Shown: piece after piece, positions 41,822 through 50,938 of the stretch | Position numbering within the stretch: the stretch's first letter is position 1 | Layout: each line of letters begins with the position of its first letter | DNA from: Bacteroidota bacterium | Lineage (GTDB): Bacteria > Bacteroidota > Ignavibacteria > Ignavibacteriales > Melioribacteraceae | Direction: 5' to 3' | Length of the DNA: 64,000 bases | Assembly (NCBI GenBank): GCA_018818065.1 | Contig: JAHISV010000009.1 | Location: 186,001 to 250,000, forward strand | Notes under the pieces: model-generated | What the model saw: the letters and a program-made list of their open reading frames with translations, nothing else | Told to the model about the DNA's origin: nothing | Databases searched by the model: none | Position numbers and translations under genes: made by a program

Positions 41822-43798
41822 TTACTTAAAGTATTTATCCATCCATTCAAGTTCCTGAGATATTTTATATATCTGAGTTTTTACATCTGTGAGAACATGC
41901 CCTTCGTTAGGAATAATAAGAAACCGGCTGGGAATATTATACCGCATCAGCCCCCGGTACATTTCCAGATTTTGTGTGTACGGCACCCGTTTATCAGTTT
42001 CGCCACAAATAAAAAGTGTCGGGGTTTTTACACTGGAAATATAAGTGACCGGAGAAGACTCCAGAAGAAAATCAGTATTTTCATAGGGCAAGCCGTCAAG
42101 CCAAATCTCACGGAGATAAGGGACTTCTGTTTGGGCATAAAAACTTAGCCAATTTGCCAGGCCTGCATGTGAGATAGCCACTTTAAATATATCTGTCTGC
42201 GTTATAATCCAATTGGTGAAATGCGCTCCCGCGCTATAGCCCATAATGGCCAGCATTGATTCATCAGCTATACCATTCTCTATAAGATATTCAGTGCCGG
42301 AAAGAATATCCTCAGTAGCCTTAGCAAAAAAATCTCCAATAATGCCTCGCATAAATTTATCACCAAATCCTGCAGAACCTCTGTAATTTGGCTGAAATAC
42401 CATATACCCTCTGTCAGTAAGAATTTTTGGATATGTTACCCAGGAGTTTGAGAAGTCCATCTGGCAGCTTGAATTTGGACCTTCATGAAGTTGAACAACA
42501 AGAGGATATTTACGTTTGCGGTCATATTTAGCCGGTACTATAAGTACCCCGGAAACCTTTGTCCCATCTTTACTCCGCCATTCCTGCACGTGGTAAACTG
42601 GCTGTTTGGACATATCCATGTCATTATTAGAATCCGTTATTCTTGTGAAACTTATTTTGTTTATATCAGAGATGTAATAATCATCGGGTGTTTTGGGATC
42701 AGAATATAACATTACAAGCTTTTCACCATTGGCAATAATTTCCTTTACTACTCCTTTGAAGGTGGTTAATTGTAAATAAGTTTTCCTTTCAATATCAAAA
42801 CAGAATAACTGCTGAGTAACCCCAAGATTAGCGATGAAGAATATCTTGTTTTTATCTTTGTTTTGAATATAAGAGACTACCTGATAACCAAAATCAGGAA
42901 GAATATCAACAACCTGATTCTCTTTTAGATCAATCCTGAAAATTGATTCCTGATAATAGGGTTGCAGATCACTGCTGCAGGCGGACACAAATAATATGCT
43001 GTTACCTTTATTTCCCCGTTGCAATTGCTTTTCAATAATTGAATTATTTGTTAGGCGTTTCACTCCTCTTGTTGCAAGATCAAGAAGATATATTTCTGTA
43101 CTCTGTTCGAAGGAAGAATATGGTTTAGAAGTTGCCGTAAAAGCTATTAATTGCTTATCCGGAGAATAAATGAATGACTTAACTGTGATACCAAAAGTAA
43201 GTTTTTTTCTAAGTTTTTTTTCGGGGTCGTACTCATACAACGATGAATGCTTACGGTTCTCCTCAAAATAATAAGAATTGCAGTTTTCTACTCCATCCAG
43301 TTTTTCCCTAGCAGAGGTTGTGTCCTCAGCAATGAAATAGACAATTTTCTTCTCCAAGTTAAATTGATATTGTTGAATGGAAGTAGGATTTTCTGTAACC
43401 TGAGTTTGTTTCCCGCCAATTTCCAGGTTGTAAACCTGGGTCCCTAAGCCTTTGTTGCTCATAAAAGCAATCTTATTCTTATCCAGCCAGCTTATAGAAT
43501 TATATGAAGTTTCACTATTGGCAGATACACTCATAACAGTTTTCTTTGTTGAAAAATCAACGAGAAAAAGATCCGATAAGTACTTTTTTTTCACCTTGTC
43601 AACTGACGAAAGGGTGTAAATAAACTGGTTTCCGTTTAAGGATAGTTTCCCATTTGAGGGCTTTTTAATTTGGTACAAATCATTAAAAATCGAATCCCTT
43701 TCGGCTGCAAATATAGATGATCCGACAAAAAGTGAAGAAATCATCAACAGTAAAAAAATAATTGAATTCGTTTTTTTCAGCAAAAGAATATTCCGCAT
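41822..43798 (-). CDS. Exported S9-family (prolyl oligopeptidase-like) serine peptidase
   Basis: 658 residues. The N-terminal signal peptide (SIIFLLLMISSLFVGSSIFAAE) is followed by a beta-propeller-like region (about 35-400; for example SWLDKNKIAFMSNKG). The alpha/beta-hydrolase domain (about 405-658) has the nucleophile in GYSAGA, the acid in CGETDKRVPYTQ and the histidine in PNEGHVLTD. The segment HEGPNSSCQMDFSNSWVTYP is typical of acylaminoacyl-peptidase or DPP-type members. It probably trims peptides in the periplasm. It stands alone on the minus strand. Confidence 0.92.
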   Translation of the reverse strand: MRNILLLKKTNSIIFLLLMISSLFVGSSIFAAERDSIFNDLYQIKKPSNGKLSLNGNQFIYTLSSVDKVKKKYLSDLFLVDFSTKKTVMSVSANSETSYNSISWLDKNKIAFMSNKGLGTQVYNLEIGGKQTQVTENPTSIQQYQFNLEKKIVYFIAEDTTSAREKLDGVENCNSYYFEENRKHSSLYEYDPEKKLRKKLTFGITVKSFIYSPDKQLIAFTATSKPYSSFEQSTEIYLLDLATRGVKRLTNNSIIEKQLQRGNKGNSILFVSACSSDLQPYYQESIFRIDLKENQVVDILPDFGYQVVSYIQNKDKNKIFFIANLGVTQQLFCFDIERKTYLQLTTFKGVVKEIIANGEKLVMLYSDPKTPDDYYISDINKISFTRITDSNNDMDMSKQPVYHVQEWRSKDGTKVSGVLIVPAKYDRKRKYPLVVQLHEGPNSSCQMDFSNSWVTYPKILTDRGYMVFQPNYRGSAGFGDKFMRGIIGDFFAKATEDILSGTEYLIENGIADESMLAIMGYSAGAHFTNWIITQTDIFKVAISHAGLANWLSFYAQTEVPYLREIWLDGLPYENTDFLLESSPVTYISSVKTPTLFICGETDKRVPYTQNLEMYRGLMRYNIPSRFLIIPNEGHVLTDVKTQIYKISQELEWMDKYFK

Positions 43799-44121
43799 TT
43801 ATTAATAGCCATCACTCAAAAATAGCAGAAATCAGTTCTCATCAAAATATTTTAGCGTAAATCATTTTTAAAAATATTTTCAATAAATAAAACCTTTCTA
43901 TTTTTGAGGTGTAATAGATATCAACAATCTGTTAGATGTGTAACAATTTCTATTACAAAGCCCTAACAATATCTGTGAAATTATAAAAAGGGCTGATTTC
44001 AGATAATTTTGACTTTGGCGCCTTCTCATAATTTGATAATTTATAGGTGTGAAAGCCTTATATTCGTAATTAATACAAGTTTGTTCTTCACAATAATCAT
44101 GAATGTTACAGGGAAAAAATC
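43799..44121. other. Divergent intergenic region (323 bp)
   Basis: It lies between the S9 peptidase gene (minus) and nfnA (plus). It contains the second copy of the TGTAATA inverted repeat (43910-43957). A weaker pair, AGCCC (43959-43963) and GGGCT (43990-43994), follows. No gene is seen. Confidence 0.5.
43910..43957. promoter_or_regulatory. TGTAATA inverted repeat, copy 2
   Basis: TGTAATAGA (43910-43918, within GAGGTGTAATAGAT) and TCTATTACA (43949-43957, followed by AAG) are perfect 9-base inverted halves. The element at 28022-28062 has the same halves (7 bases) and the same flanking words. It lies about 165 bp before nfnA and 110 bp before the peptidase gene. Confidence 0.4.
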
Positions 44122-44976
44122 ATGAGCAAAATACTTTTCAAAAAACGATTATCGCAGGATGTTTACCTGATGAGACTGGAAGCGCCCCTAATCGCGGAAG
44201 AACGCGAAGCCGGCCAGTTTATTATGCTTCAGGTAGATAATGACTACGGTGAAAGAATTCCTCTGACTATTGCTGACGCAGATAAGGAAGAAGGATCAAT
44301 CACAATTATATTTCAGGTCGTCGGTAAATCAACCGATGAATTATCCAAAATGGTTGAAGGTGATAATGTACCAACTCTGGTTGGACCTCTTGGTACACCA
44401 ACTCACATCGAAAATTTTGGACGTGTTGTTTGTGTTGGTGGCGGCATAGGTGTTGCCCCGCTCCATCCAATTGCACAAGCTCTTAAAAATGCAGGAAATC
44501 ATGTGACAATAATAATTGGAGCTAGAAATAAAGAGCTTATTATTCTTGAAGAAGAAATGAAGGCAATTGCCGATGAATTTATTGTATGTACCGACGACGG
44601 TTCATATGGTAGAAAGGATTTGGTTACAGCCCCATTAAAAGAAGAATGCGAAAAATCACCAAAACCTGATCTTGCTATTGCTATTGGCCCTCCGGTTATG
44701 ATGAAATTTTGCGCCTTAACCACAAAACCTTATGATGTTCATACTCTTGTTTCACTCAATACAATAATGGTTGATGGCACAGGTATGTGCGGCGGATGCC
44801 GGGTTGACGTTGGTGGAGTAGTTAAATTCGTTTGTGTAGATGGTCCTGAATTTGACGGACACAAAGTTGATTTCGACAATATGATTTCGCGCTTAAACTC
44901 CTACAAGGCTATTGAACGTAAAGATCATGATTGCCATCTGGAAAAAGCTGCTAATGAGAAGGAGGGACAATTATGA
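44122..44976 (+). CDS. nfnA: NfnA-like NADH/ferredoxin transhydrogenase subunit alpha
   Basis: 284 residues. The ferredoxin-reductase fold has an FAD segment (ERIPLTIADADKEEG) and an NAD-binding part (VVCVGGGIGVAPLHPIAQAL). A C-terminal 2Fe-2S motif is present (GTGMCGGCRVDVGG with a fourth cysteine in VKFVCVDGPEFDG). It is the NAD-binding half of NfnAB, also known as sulfide dehydrogenase subunit SudB in older annotation. The stop overlaps the nfnB start as ATGA. Bifurcating function follows from the pair and is not shown by sequence alone. Confidence 0.93.
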   Translation: MSKILFKKRLSQDVYLMRLEAPLIAEEREAGQFIMLQVDNDYGERIPLTIADADKEEGSITIIFQVVGKSTDELSKMVEGDNVPTLVGPLGTPTHIENFGRVVCVGGGIGVAPLHPIAQALKNAGNHVTIIIGARNKELIILEEEMKAIADEFIVCTDDGSYGRKDLVTAPLKEECEKSPKPDLAIAIGPPVMMKFCALTTKPYDVHTLVSLNTIMVDGTGMCGGCRVDVGGVVKFVCVDGPEFDGHKVDFDNMISRLNSYKAIERKDHDCHLEKAANEKEGQL

Positions 44977-46481
44977 GTCATCAATCACCCGAAATGTTAG
45001 CTGAAAAAGCGAAAGAACTATTGGTGGAATATCTTGCACGTTACGATGAGATGAAACCAAAAGAAAAGATGGCTATTCCGGCTCAGCCAATGCGCGAGCA
45101 AGACCCCGATGTACGGAACAAGAATCTGGAAGAAGTAGCAATTGGCTACACCATGGAACAGGCAAGAGTTGAAGCCATGCGCTGCCTGCAGTGTAAAAAA
45201 CAACAATGCGTTGCCGACTGTCCCGTTGAAATTGATATACCGGAATTTATTAAGCACGTTGCTAATGGAGATATTCAAACAGCAATTGATGTTATAAAAC
45301 GTACCAGCCTTCTCCCCGCTATTTGCGGACGTGTTTGCCCTCAGGAAGCGCAATGCCAGATGAACTGCACTGTTGGAAAAGGACTGAAGGATGTGAATCA
45401 GGCAGTTGCTATCGGTCGGCTTGAAAGATTTGTTGCCGATTGGGAAAGAGAGCAAGGCGTTGTTAAAATTCCCGATGTGAAACCTGAAACAGGCAAAAAA
45501 GTAGCCGTTGTTGGATCGGGTCCGGCAGGACTTGTTGTGGCCGCCGATGTCCGTCGTGAGGGTCACGATGTGACTATGTATGAGGCGTTCCACAAACTTG
45601 GTGGAGTAATGCGTTATGGTATACCTGAATTTAGATTGCCAAACAGCATTATTGATCAGGAGTTGGATACGCTCGATAAGATGGGTGTTAAGATTCAAAC
45701 CAATTTTGTGGTAGGCAGAACGAGAAAATTAGTCGACCTGATAGAGAAAGACGGTTTTGATGCGGTCTTCCTGGGTACTGGTGCCGGTTTGCCAATATTC
45801 ATGGGCATTGAAGGCGAAAACCTTGTTGGTGTATTTTCAGCAAACGAATACTTAACCCGTGCCAACCTGATGCGTGCTTACGATAAAGATTTTGCCGATA
45901 CTCCAATTTATCCATCAAAAAACGTTGCCGTTGTTGGCGGTGGCAACGTGGCAATGGATGCCGCCCGTATGGCTAAACGCCTGGGCGCGGAAAATGTTTA
46001 CGTTATTTATCGCAGAACAGAAAATGAAATGCCGGCACGTAATGAAGAAATTCACCATGCTAAGGAAGAAGGGATTCAATTCCACTTCCTGCGTAACCCC
46101 AAGAAAATATTTGGGACTGAAGATGGCAGAGTAAAAGCTATTGAAGTAACCAAATTTGAATTGGGTGAACCTGATGCATCAGGACGCCGTAGACCGATCG
46201 CTATACCAGGCAGCGAGTATATAATGGATGTTGATACCGTTCTGGTTTCCATTGGTAACGGTAGTAATCCGCTGATCAGCAGGACCACACCAGATATGAA
46301 GGTTAACAAGTGGGGTAATATTACCGTAGATGAAAGCCAAAAAACATCGATGAATAAAATTTACGCAGGTGGCGATATTGTCCTTGGTGCAGCCACGGTT
46401 ATCCTTGCCATGGGCGAAGGAAGACGTGCCGCCGCGGCAATTAATAAACAACTAAAAGAAGAAATCGAAGCTGGTAAATAA
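44973..46481 (+). CDS. nfnB: NfnB-like NADPH-binding subunit (GltD family)
   Basis: 502 residues. An N-terminal FeS region has CLQCKKQQCVADCPVEIDIPEF and CGRVCPQEAQCQMNC, the two four-cysteine clusters expected. FAD binds at VAVVGSGPAGLVVAADV (about 173-189), and NADPH at NVAVVGGGNVAMDAARMAKRLG (about 315). AGGDIVLGAATVILAMGEGR is the closing flavin motif. NfnAB couples NADPH oxidation to ferredoxin and NAD+ reduction. GltD of glutamate synthase is the alternative, but the overlapping nfnA and the absence of a GltB gene favour NfnB. Confidence 0.93.
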   Translation: MSHQSPEMLAEKAKELLVEYLARYDEMKPKEKMAIPAQPMREQDPDVRNKNLEEVAIGYTMEQARVEAMRCLQCKKQQCVADCPVEIDIPEFIKHVANGDIQTAIDVIKRTSLLPAICGRVCPQEAQCQMNCTVGKGLKDVNQAVAIGRLERFVADWEREQGVVKIPDVKPETGKKVAVVGSGPAGLVVAADVRREGHDVTMYEAFHKLGGVMRYGIPEFRLPNSIIDQELDTLDKMGVKIQTNFVVGRTRKLVDLIEKDGFDAVFLGTGAGLPIFMGIEGENLVGVFSANEYLTRANLMRAYDKDFADTPIYPSKNVAVVGGGNVAMDAARMAKRLGAENVYVIYRRTENEMPARNEEIHHAKEEGIQFHFLRNPKKIFGTEDGRVKAIEVTKFELGEPDASGRRRPIAIPGSEYIMDVDTVLVSIGNGSNPLISRTTPDMKVNKWGNITVDESQKTSMNKIYAGGDIVLGAATVILAMGEGRRAAAAINKQLKEEIEAGK

Positions 46482-46482
46482 A

Positions 46483-46524
46483 GACAGTTCCGTGAAGTAA
46501 CTGTCATTCCGGATATGTCCGGAA
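46483..46524 (+). repeat. Two successive hairpins after nfnB
   Basis: GACAGTT (46483-46489) pairs with AACTGTC (46499-46505), and TTCCGGA (46507-46513) with TCCGGAA (46518-46524). Both are perfect and precede the terminator at 46559. They may stabilise the 3' end of the nfnAB mRNA. Confidence 0.55.
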
Positions 46525-46558
46525 TCAAAATACTTGTCCTGAACTTTGGGAGGATAAG

Positions 46559-46587
46559 CCCGGACTAATTTAGTCCGGGTTTTTTAT
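46559..46587 (+). terminator. Intrinsic terminator of nfnAB
   Basis: CCCGGACT and AGTCCGGG form a perfect 8-bp stem (nine with the flanking A-T) followed by TTTTTTATT. It is 78 bp after the nfnB stop. Confidence 0.9.
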
Positions 46588-46744
46588 TGAAACTGGTTTA
46601 CTGGTTAGCATGTCTGCTTATAACCTACAAAAAGAAAAGCAGCCTTAAGAACTTATTGGCTGCTTTTAACAGAATTTGGTTAACCCCTGAGCTATGACAA
46701 CAACCCCAAATTCCGGGAAGGAAAGTATTTAGTATACCCACTTA

Positions 46745-47275
46745 TTATGCTTTTTTTAAAACCGACAAATAATTTCTTTGTGTCCCATCAAATATCCCAG
46801 GGTGTGCTCTTTCAATTATTCCCAGCAGTTTAGGCAGACCAACAAGGTAACTACTTATTCTATAAGTCTCCCCCTTATCAGTCTTTAACAAGAAGGAGCC
46901 GTTTCCCCCGGGATAGCAGATGCTTGTAATGTGATTTATTTTAATTACACTTCTCTTGAGAAATTTTGAAAGAATTAATTCGGAATTTGAAACAAATTTC
47001 ACTGATTCTGTGAGATGTAAAAATGCTTGAAAGATGCAATAGACATCTAATATTATAATAATTGAATGCATAAAGATATTATCGTGAATACTTCTGAATC
47101 CATAAAGGTAATTAATAATATAGGCGGCGTTTGGAAGCATTAAAATAAACAGCCATAAATTTTTCAATTTAAAGTCATGCTGAAAGAGATAAGAATCATT
47201 TTCATAATCATATACCGGATCCATGTTCGCGTATTTCTTATTAGAAGGATAAATAAGTAAACTAAAAATTTTCAT
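46745..47275 (-). CDS. Small membrane protein of unknown function (176 aa)
   Basis: Two or three hydrophobic segments (about 38-62 and 68-88) follow a polar N-terminus. The last ~80 residues (KFVSNSELILSKFLKRSVIKINHITSIC) look like a small beta-rich, PH-like cytoplasmic domain. GAGGAG lies three bases before the ATG at 47275, close for a ribosome site but better than that of the inner ATG at 47224. I do not recognise the family. It stands alone, downstream of the nitrilase-like gene. Confidence 0.65.
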   Translation of the reverse strand: MKIFSLLIYPSNKKYANMDPVYDYENDSYLFQHDFKLKNLWLFILMLPNAAYIINYLYGFRSIHDNIFMHSIIIILDVYCIFQAFLHLTESVKFVSNSELILSKFLKRSVIKINHITSICYPGGNGSFLLKTDKGETYRISSYLVGLPKLLGIIERAHPGIFDGTQRNYLSVLKKA

Positions 47276-47409
47276 CTTCTCCTCTTGTACTTACGCTGGC
47301 GGTCACTGCTCGGATTGTGTAGGGCTGAATATATAATGGTCTGGTTTTAAAGTAAATAGGGGCTAGCCCCTGTAATGAATGAGGCTTTAAAGTTGGAAAG
47401 ACTACTGCA

Positions 47410-48225
47410 TTATCTCAATAATAGGGTTCTCCAGTATTCCGAAGGGTCATTATATTTCTTATCCGGTTCAATTCCAGTGATAGTTACTCCTGCCACATTT
47501 CTTTTGTGCTTACTTAGAATCAATCCATCGGGACGAATAACAAAACTTGCAAAATTACTTTCTTTCATACTCGTATTACTCGCGCTAATCCAGAGCGCAT
47601 TGTTAGCAGCCATACTTCTAATGGTGCCAACAATCACCTCGCCAAGTGTCTTTCCCTCCTTCTTAAATTTTGCGGAAGAGTAGTTGCCATCGTACCAGGA
47701 TTGAAAAATCAATTCAACGCCCATCTTTTTATATTCTCTATAGAATTCAGGGTAACGCCATTCGTGACATATAAGCAGTCCACACTTAACATCTTTTATA
47801 GTGAAAGTGAGAGGTTTTTCACCCAACGAGTAGTGTAACTGCTCAACTTCTTCAGGTCCGCCCATCAGGTATCTTTTGTCATAACGGTGGATTACTTTTC
47901 CGGAATCGTCAATTACAAACAACGAGTTGAAAGGTTTCTTCTTTCCCTTGCCGTAATAGTGCCTTCCAACAATCACGTGAACTTTAAAATCAGCGGCGAG
48001 TTTCTTAACTTTTTCGAAGGATTGTTCAAGCAATGATTCAGGACGCCCATTCAAACTCTTAAAATCCTCCCCCGCATAGCCGCTTAAATTGCACTCACTG
48101 AAGTGGATAATGTCAGCGCCTTTTTGTACGGATTGCCTGATGAATCGTTTAAGGTAATCAAGATTCTTTTTGATATCTGCGCTAACAGGGTGTTGGCAGG
48201 TTGCAACAATTAATTTTCTGGACAT
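47410..48225 (-). CDS. Carbon-nitrogen hydrolase (nitrilase superfamily)
   Basis: 271 residues. The catalytic triad is visible: glutamate in IIHFSECNLSGYAGE (about residue 43), lysine in YDKRYLMGGPEEVEQ and cysteine in LLICHEWRYPEFYRE (about residue 150). The family hydrolyses amides, carbamoyl groups or nitriles; the substrate is not evident. AGGA precedes the start. It follows the DUF1805 gene by 8 bp, so they are co-transcribed. Confidence 0.9.
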   Translation of the reverse strand: MSRKLIVATCQHPVSADIKKNLDYLKRFIRQSVQKGADIIHFSECNLSGYAGEDFKSLNGRPESLLEQSFEKVKKLAADFKVHVIVGRHYYGKGKKKPFNSLFVIDDSGKVIHRYDKRYLMGGPEEVEQLHYSLGEKPLTFTIKDVKCGLLICHEWRYPEFYREYKKMGVELIFQSWYDGNYSSAKFKKEGKTLGEVIVGTIRSMAANNALWISASNTSMKESNFASFVIRPDGLILSKHKRNVAGVTITGIEPDKKYNDPSEYWRTLLLR

Positions 48226-48233
48226 ATAACTTC

Positions 48234-48506
48234 CTAAGCCATTTTAAGTAAAGCATCTTTCCCGCTCATTCCAATTTTAACGCCGAATCCCTTAGCAGCA
48301 TTGCTAACAAACTTAACCTCAGCGGCAAGTAGTTCATCAAAATTAGTAACACCAGTAACAATTGCACATGCATCACCAACCTTGTCAGCTGTCTCAACTT
48401 TCAAATAACCGCAGGCAAGAAAACCTTTGGGTGCAGCAAGGATAAGAACATGAGTATTTTGCGTCGGGATGTGGCAGGTTTGTAATTTTACTCCGTTAAT
48501 TTCCAT
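48234..48506 (-). CDS. DUF1805 (YunC-like) protein
   Basis: 90 residues. The pattern KGFLACGYLKVETADKVGDA and AIVTGVTNFDELLAAEV with a closing VKIGMSGKDALLKM matches DUF1805, a small alpha/beta family of unknown role. The gene shares an operon with the nitrilase-like hydrolase. A near-perfect palindrome at 48567-48581 lies upstream. Confidence 0.8.
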   Translation of the reverse strand: MEINGVKLQTCHIPTQNTHVLILAAPKGFLACGYLKVETADKVGDACAIVTGVTNFDELLAAEVKFVSNAAKGFGVKIGMSGKDALLKMA

Positions 48507-48566
48507 ATCAACCTTCAGAATAGTTAAATATAATTTATTATTTCAAAGACAATCGAACACGGATAG

Positions 48567-48581
48567 TCATGATTATCATGA
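48567..48581. promoter_or_regulatory. Near-perfect palindrome upstream of the DUF1805 gene
   Basis: TCATGATTATCATGA is self-complementary at every base pair around its central T. A further CATGAT follows at 48587. It lies about 65 bp upstream of the ATG at 48506 and may be an operator. Confidence 0.4.
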
Positions 48582-48701
48582 AATAGCATGATTAAAAACC
48601 TCACTCTTGATAATTTATCTATCCTTCTGCTAGCGCAGAGCATGTTTTTAACTTTATAAACTTTCTACTTTATGAACTTTACAAACTTGATAAACTTTCT
48701 A

Positions 48702-50657
48702 CTACTCTCTTATCGCCCCTCTCCACTTCAAAATAAATTTCGATCTGTCAAGCGGGTTTATTCCTTTATAGTTACGAACAACTCCAAGGTCAGTAGGACA
48801 CAGTTCATAACCATCAAAATTGTTTGATAGTTTAGCCTTTCCGCTAGTTAGTGAATTAAGACGAATTGAGTAATCCAATGATGTTGATAAGGGATATTTC
48901 CCTCGCAAGGTGAAAGAACCGTTACCAATCTCCACCGGATCGAATGATCCGCGCATATTAATTATATCACTCGTTACTTTTCCCAAGTATTCTTCGGGAG
49001 CAGAAATCCTGAATGCAATTATCGGTTCGAGCAATTTAGTGTCAGTATTTTCTAGTCCTCGCATAATGCCCATCATGGTCGCAAGTTTGAAATCTCCAGG
49101 TCGGCTGTGTACAACGTGATGTTCTCCATCAACAAGTTTGATTTTTATATCTGTAACATTCCATCCCTTAATTCCCTGCTTAAGCGCCTCAGGCAAAATC
49201 ATTTCAATTTCATTCTGGTACTTCCGCTCAATATCATTAACGCCTACTTCCGAAGAGTATGAAATTCCACTTCCCGGTTCGCCTGGTTCTATTTCGAATT
49301 TTACAACGGCCCAACAGGGTTTTGGCATGGTATAACTTTCACTCCCGTAACCTTTCTTTGCGGGTGTCTCTTTATAGATAACTGTAGGCGGTGTAATGCG
49401 TGAACCAAGATTAAATTTATTTTGAAGAAGTTCTGTCAGGATTTCAATTTGGATAGGTCCCATAATATTAACCTGCATTTCACGGTCTTCCTTGAACCAG
49501 GTAAAATTAAGATGTGGATCTTCACTACTCAGTTTTTGTAAAGCCTCGGCGAGCTCGGAATAATCCTTATCTTCCATCGGCATAACCTTAACAGTTAGCA
49601 ATGGTTCAACAAGAGAATAACCTCCGGGCACTTTTGATGGGTCACCAAGAATATCTCCAATCATCACTTCCGGCATTCCCGAAATAAACGCAATGTCGCC
49701 AGCTTCCAGTAAAGAAGTATCCTCAAATCGATCAGAAAAATACTTTTTAATCTGACTAACCTTCTCATCGCGATTGGCGGTATAGTTTTTAATAATATCA
49801 CGGTTCTTCAATGTGCCGGCAAAAAGTCGCACACCTGCTATCCTGCCCAATTTAGGATCGTGTTCAATCTTATATACAACTCCTGAAACCGGTGCATCCA
49901 CATCGTTTACCGCATCAGGGAAATATTCAATTATCATATCCAGTAACTCTTCAACTGCAATATTATTTTTTGAAACACCACATAATACCGGAAATATTTT
50001 ACAGGATATCGTCGCTTGTTTCAGAACGGTTTTCAATGCATGTAATTCAACTTTTTCCTCGTTCAAATATTTCCCGGTAAGAATGTCATCATGCTCAGAA
50101 ATGGTTTCAATCAATGATTCATTCTCAAGTGTAAAATTATCTTTCGTTGTGGCGTGTGATTCCGCCTCATTAACAGGATAGTTCAGAAGAATAAAATCTT
50201 CCCTGAACTCATGCTTTAAATCATTCATAACTCTTTGAGTACAGGCGCCAATTCTATCAACCTTGTTAATAAAAATCATAGTGGGAATTTTCATTTCCCT
50301 AAGTGCATTCCAAATCGTTTCTGTCTGCGCCTGAATACCTTCGACGGCAGAGATGACCAGAACAGCACAGTCCAGCACACGCAATGATCTCTCAACTTCG
50401 GCGGAAAAGTCAACGTGTCCCGGTGTATCAATAAGATTAATCTGAACACCTTTCCACTCGAATGAAACAGAAGCAGCTCGCACAGAAATACCACGCTCTT
50501 TTTCAACAGGCATCAGATCAGTATGACTTGTTCCTTTATCAACGTTCCCTGCTGATTTTATGCTGCCGCTGTTGAACAGCATCTGTTCGGTTAATGTGGT
50601 TTTCCCCGCATCAACGTGGGCCAGTATTCCTAAATTTCTAATTCTTCTCTTATCCAT
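48702..50657 (-). CDS. TetM-like translational GTPase with altered domain IV loop
   Basis: 651 residues, the size of ribosomal protection proteins (about 640) rather than EF-G (about 690-700). The G domain has GILAHVDAGKTTLTEQML, the switch region RGISVRAASVSF, DTPGH and NKVD. The body and C-terminus align with Tet(M)/Tet(O): GWNVTDIKI and LLEPIIAFRISAPEEYL. Where Tet(M) has the loop YYSPVSTPADF that reaches the decoding centre, this protein has HVVHSRPGDF, one residue shorter and lacking the SPV tip. Tetracycline protection is therefore doubtful, and a ribosome-rescue or unknown antibiotic role is possible. It stands alone. Confidence 0.88.
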   Translation of the reverse strand: MDKRRIRNLGILAHVDAGKTTLTEQMLFNSGSIKSAGNVDKGTSHTDLMPVEKERGISVRAASVSFEWKGVQINLIDTPGHVDFSAEVERSLRVLDCAVLVISAVEGIQAQTETIWNALREMKIPTMIFINKVDRIGACTQRVMNDLKHEFREDFILLNYPVNEAESHATTKDNFTLENESLIETISEHDDILTGKYLNEEKVELHALKTVLKQATISCKIFPVLCGVSKNNIAVEELLDMIIEYFPDAVNDVDAPVSGVVYKIEHDPKLGRIAGVRLFAGTLKNRDIIKNYTANRDEKVSQIKKYFSDRFEDTSLLEAGDIAFISGMPEVMIGDILGDPSKVPGGYSLVEPLLTVKVMPMEDKDYSELAEALQKLSSEDPHLNFTWFKEDREMQVNIMGPIQIEILTELLQNKFNLGSRITPPTVIYKETPAKKGYGSESYTMPKPCWAVVKFEIEPGEPGSGISYSSEVGVNDIERKYQNEIEMILPEALKQGIKGWNVTDIKIKLVDGEHHVVHSRPGDFKLATMMGIMRGLENTDTKLLEPIIAFRISAPEEYLGKVTSDIINMRGSFDPVEIGNGSFTLRGKYPLSTSLDYSIRLNSLTSGKAKLSNNFDGYELCPTDLGVVRNYKGINPLDRSKFILKWRGAIRE

Positions 50658-50722
50658 TCACCATTCAGTATTTGATTTTGACAAATATACTTAAATCATT
50701 ATTCGAGTGCATACACATTCAC

Positions 50723-50761
50723 GCTCCTGCTCCTGATCCTGCTCCTGATCCTGCTCTTGAT
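50723..50761. repeat. 12-bp tandem repeat
   Basis: The unit GCTCCTGATCCT occurs twice, preceded by GCTCCT and followed by GCTCTTGATC, a total of about 39 bp. It lies in the 281-bp spacer between the divergent TetM-like and CarboxypepD_reg genes. It may vary in copy number between strains. Confidence 0.8.
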
Positions 50762-50938
50762 CGTTTTTCATTCAATTAGCCTTTCTCCCGCTCAATTATT
50801 CTCGATAATTCCTTCAACCTATTATTTATCTAATATAAATTTATTAGCACAGGGACTAGAATTGTCATTGCAACAGATGAACTTTTACATTAAGTTTAAT
50901 TATTATCGTTTCTACAACAAAATGAGTGTAAACGGCTA

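Noticed and set aside
47375-47683. Plus-strand ORF over the nitrilase-like gene
   Set aside because: It lies opposite a gene with a complete catalytic triad and shows no motif of its own.
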